Source of the DNA: an uncultured Bacteroidia bacterium
GTDB lineage: Bacteria > Bacteroidota > Bacteroidia > Bacteroidales > F082
Length of the DNA stretch: 64,000 bases
Direction of reading: 5' to 3'
Assembly (NCBI GenBank): GCA_902802535.1
Contig: CADCML010000002.1
Coordinates: forward strand, 34,618-98,617
Position numbers and translations under genes: made by a program. Position 1 is the first letter of the stretch. Each line of letters starts with the position of its first letter. The notes under the pieces are model-generated. The model ran no database searches and was not told the DNA's origin. It worked only from the letters and a program-made list of their open reading frames with translations. Below, in pieces: positions 62,811-64,000 of this stretch.

Positions 62811-64000
62811 ATGATTTTTAAGCGGAAATTATATGAAAAGATGCTCCAATGGAAGGACAGTCGAAAGGGCAGTTCTGCATTGCTTTTGAAAGGGGCAAGA
62901 CGGGTTGGCAAATCCACTTTGGTTGAGGAGTTTGCCAAAAACGAATACGAATCGTATATCCTCATTGATTTCTCCGAAACCTCAAAGGAGGTCGAAGAAC
63001 TTTTTGAGAACATGATGGACTTGAACTACTTTTTCTTCCGTCTGCAAAACATCTTCCATGTCACACTGATTGAACGAAAATCCGTCATCATTTTTGACGA
63101 GGTACAACTTCAGCCTTTGGCACGGCAGGCCATAAAACACCTTGTGAAGGACGGAAGATATGACTATATTGAAACGGGATCGTTGCTTTCCATCAAGAAG
63201 AATGTGCAGAACATCCTCATACCCAGCGAGGAAACCCGAATGACGCTTTATCCTTTGGATTTCGACGAATTCCGTTGGGCCACAGGCGACAATGTTTCGC
63301 CTGATTTCATGCGACAGGCTTTCGATATGAAACGTCCAATGGGTCAGGCAGTACACCGCAAATGGATGCGCGACTTGCGGCTTTACATGCTTATCGGCGG
63401 AATGCCGCAGGCGGTGGATACCTACAACAAAACCAACAACTTGCAGCAAGTGGACGAGAAAAAACGCGAAATCATTATGCTGTATGACGACGATTTCAGG
63501 AAGATTGACGCGACGGGAAAGGCCTCGCAAATCTTTATGGACATCCCTGCGCAGCTTTCGAGCAACGCCAACAGATACATCGTTTCGAGTGCAACGGAAA
63601 GCCGTCCGACCGAAACGACTGCCGTTGTGATTAAGGACATGGAGGATAGTTTGGTGGTGACTTTGGCCTATCACGCCAACGACCCCAATGTGGGATTGGG
63701 CCTGACCAAAGACTACACCCGCTATAAAATGTTCTTGAACGACACGGGGCTGTTCATCACTCTGGCCTTTTGGGATAAAGACTATACCGAAAACACTGTC
63801 TATGACAAATTGCTGTCCGATAAACTTTCCGCCAATTTAGGTTATGTGTACGAAAATCTGGTCGCCCAAATGTTGGTGACAGCAGGAAACAGCCTGTATT
63901 ACTACACTTTCCCCGATGGCAACAACCATAATTACGAAGTGGATTTCCTTCTCTCGCGAGGCAACAAAATCGTTCCCATCGAAGTAAAGTCGTCGGGTTA
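62811..64000 (+). CDS. AAA_14/DUF4143 ATPase (3' end outside window)
   Basis: The frame runs from the ATG at 62811 to the window edge (396 codons, no stop). The N-terminal AAA_14 domain has Walker A LLLKGARRVGKSTLV (about residues 24-38) and Walker B SVIIFDEVQLQP; GSLLSIKKNV is sensor-like. The C-terminal DUF4143 region has GYVYENLVAQMLV and ends with EVDFLLSRGNKIVPIEVKSS, the D...ExK pattern of a PD-(D/E)XK nuclease fold. Only a few tens of residues are probably missing. It is a relative, but not a close copy, of the ATPase at 57560. Function of the family is unknown. Confidence 0.88.
   Translation, partial: MIFKRKLYEKMLQWKDSRKGSSALLLKGARRVGKSTLVEEFAKNEYESYILIDFSETSKEVEELFENMMDLNYFFFRLQNIFHVTLIERKSVIIFDEVQLQPLARQAIKHLVKDGRYDYIETGSLLSIKKNVQNILIPSEETRMTLYPLDFDEFRWATGDNVSPDFMRQAFDMKRPMGQAVHRKWMRDLRLYMLIGGMPQAVDTYNKTNNLQQVDEKKREIIMLYDDDFRKIDATGKASQIFMDIPAQLSSNANRYIVSSATESRPTETTAVVIKDMEDSLVVTLAYHANDPNVGLGLTKDYTRYKMFLNDTGLFITLAFWDKDYTENTVYDKLLSDKLSANLGYVYENLVAQMLVTAGNSLYYYTFPDGNNHNYEVDFLLSRGNKIVPIEVKSSG

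Overview
The window comes from a member of the Bacteroidota, most likely order Bacteroidales. Three proteins end in a type IX secretion (Por) sorting domain, an Omp28-like protein is present, and most genes have the phylum's TAnnTTTG -7 promoter box just upstream with little Shine-Dalgarno signal. Housekeeping stretches are moderately GC-rich, and several accessory blocks are visibly AT-rich. I do not name a genus.

Layout. 1-3740: the 3' end of a T9SS surface protein, a small toxin-antitoxin pair, sufE, a DUF59/SufT-like gene and a choline-kinase-like gene. 3868-5742: tRNA-Ala(CGC) followed by a complete 1.73 kb insertion sequence with inverted ends and a 6-bp direct repeat. 5865-11208: an AT-rich three-gene operon (SIR2-like protein, degenerate KaiC-like ATPase, AbiH fused to a SUMF1/FGE-like domain). 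This is the best candidate for an undescribed defence system. 11508-20428: type I restriction-modification system 1 (hsdM, hsdS, a DinD/Bro-N-RhuM fusion, hsdR). 20707-24820: a minimal zinc metalloprotease, a lipoprotein PPIase, a Y-family polymerase with a YolD-like partner, and a DUF3267 membrane protein. 24920-29269: pfkB-family kinase, tRNA-Gln(CTG), an envelope protein, a 43-residue lipoprotein, ung, a MITE-like repeat, rdgB and a DIP1984-family gene. 29365-38776: a heavily structured non-coding stretch, then type I system 2 (hsdM, Bro-N-Fic, hsdS, a REP-type transposase with inverted REP repeats, vestigial hsdS and hsdR ends, Fic-wHTH, hsdR, and a third Fic tail fragment). 38944-54740: housekeeping and envelope genes (alaS, M23 peptidase, MerR, RluD-type synthase, T9SS protein, PASTA protein, ddl, frr, GT-C glycosyltransferase, a CDP-alcohol transferase/GtrA/acyltransferase run, a GNAT-like protein, pyrH). 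54787-64000: an Omp28/T9SS protein, secA, and two AAA ATPases with nuclease-like C-termini, each next to an unusual repeat array.

How it fits together. From 5.8 to 38.8 kb the window is a defence island interrupted by core genes. It holds two complete type I systems, each with accessory genes joining an antirepressor-like N-terminal domain to RhuM or Fic, plus the SIR2/KaiC/AbiH operon. The second system carries scars of repeated rearrangement: duplicated gene ends, a transposase with its repeats, and a Fic fragment. The last 25 kb is mostly conserved envelope, translation and secretion genes.
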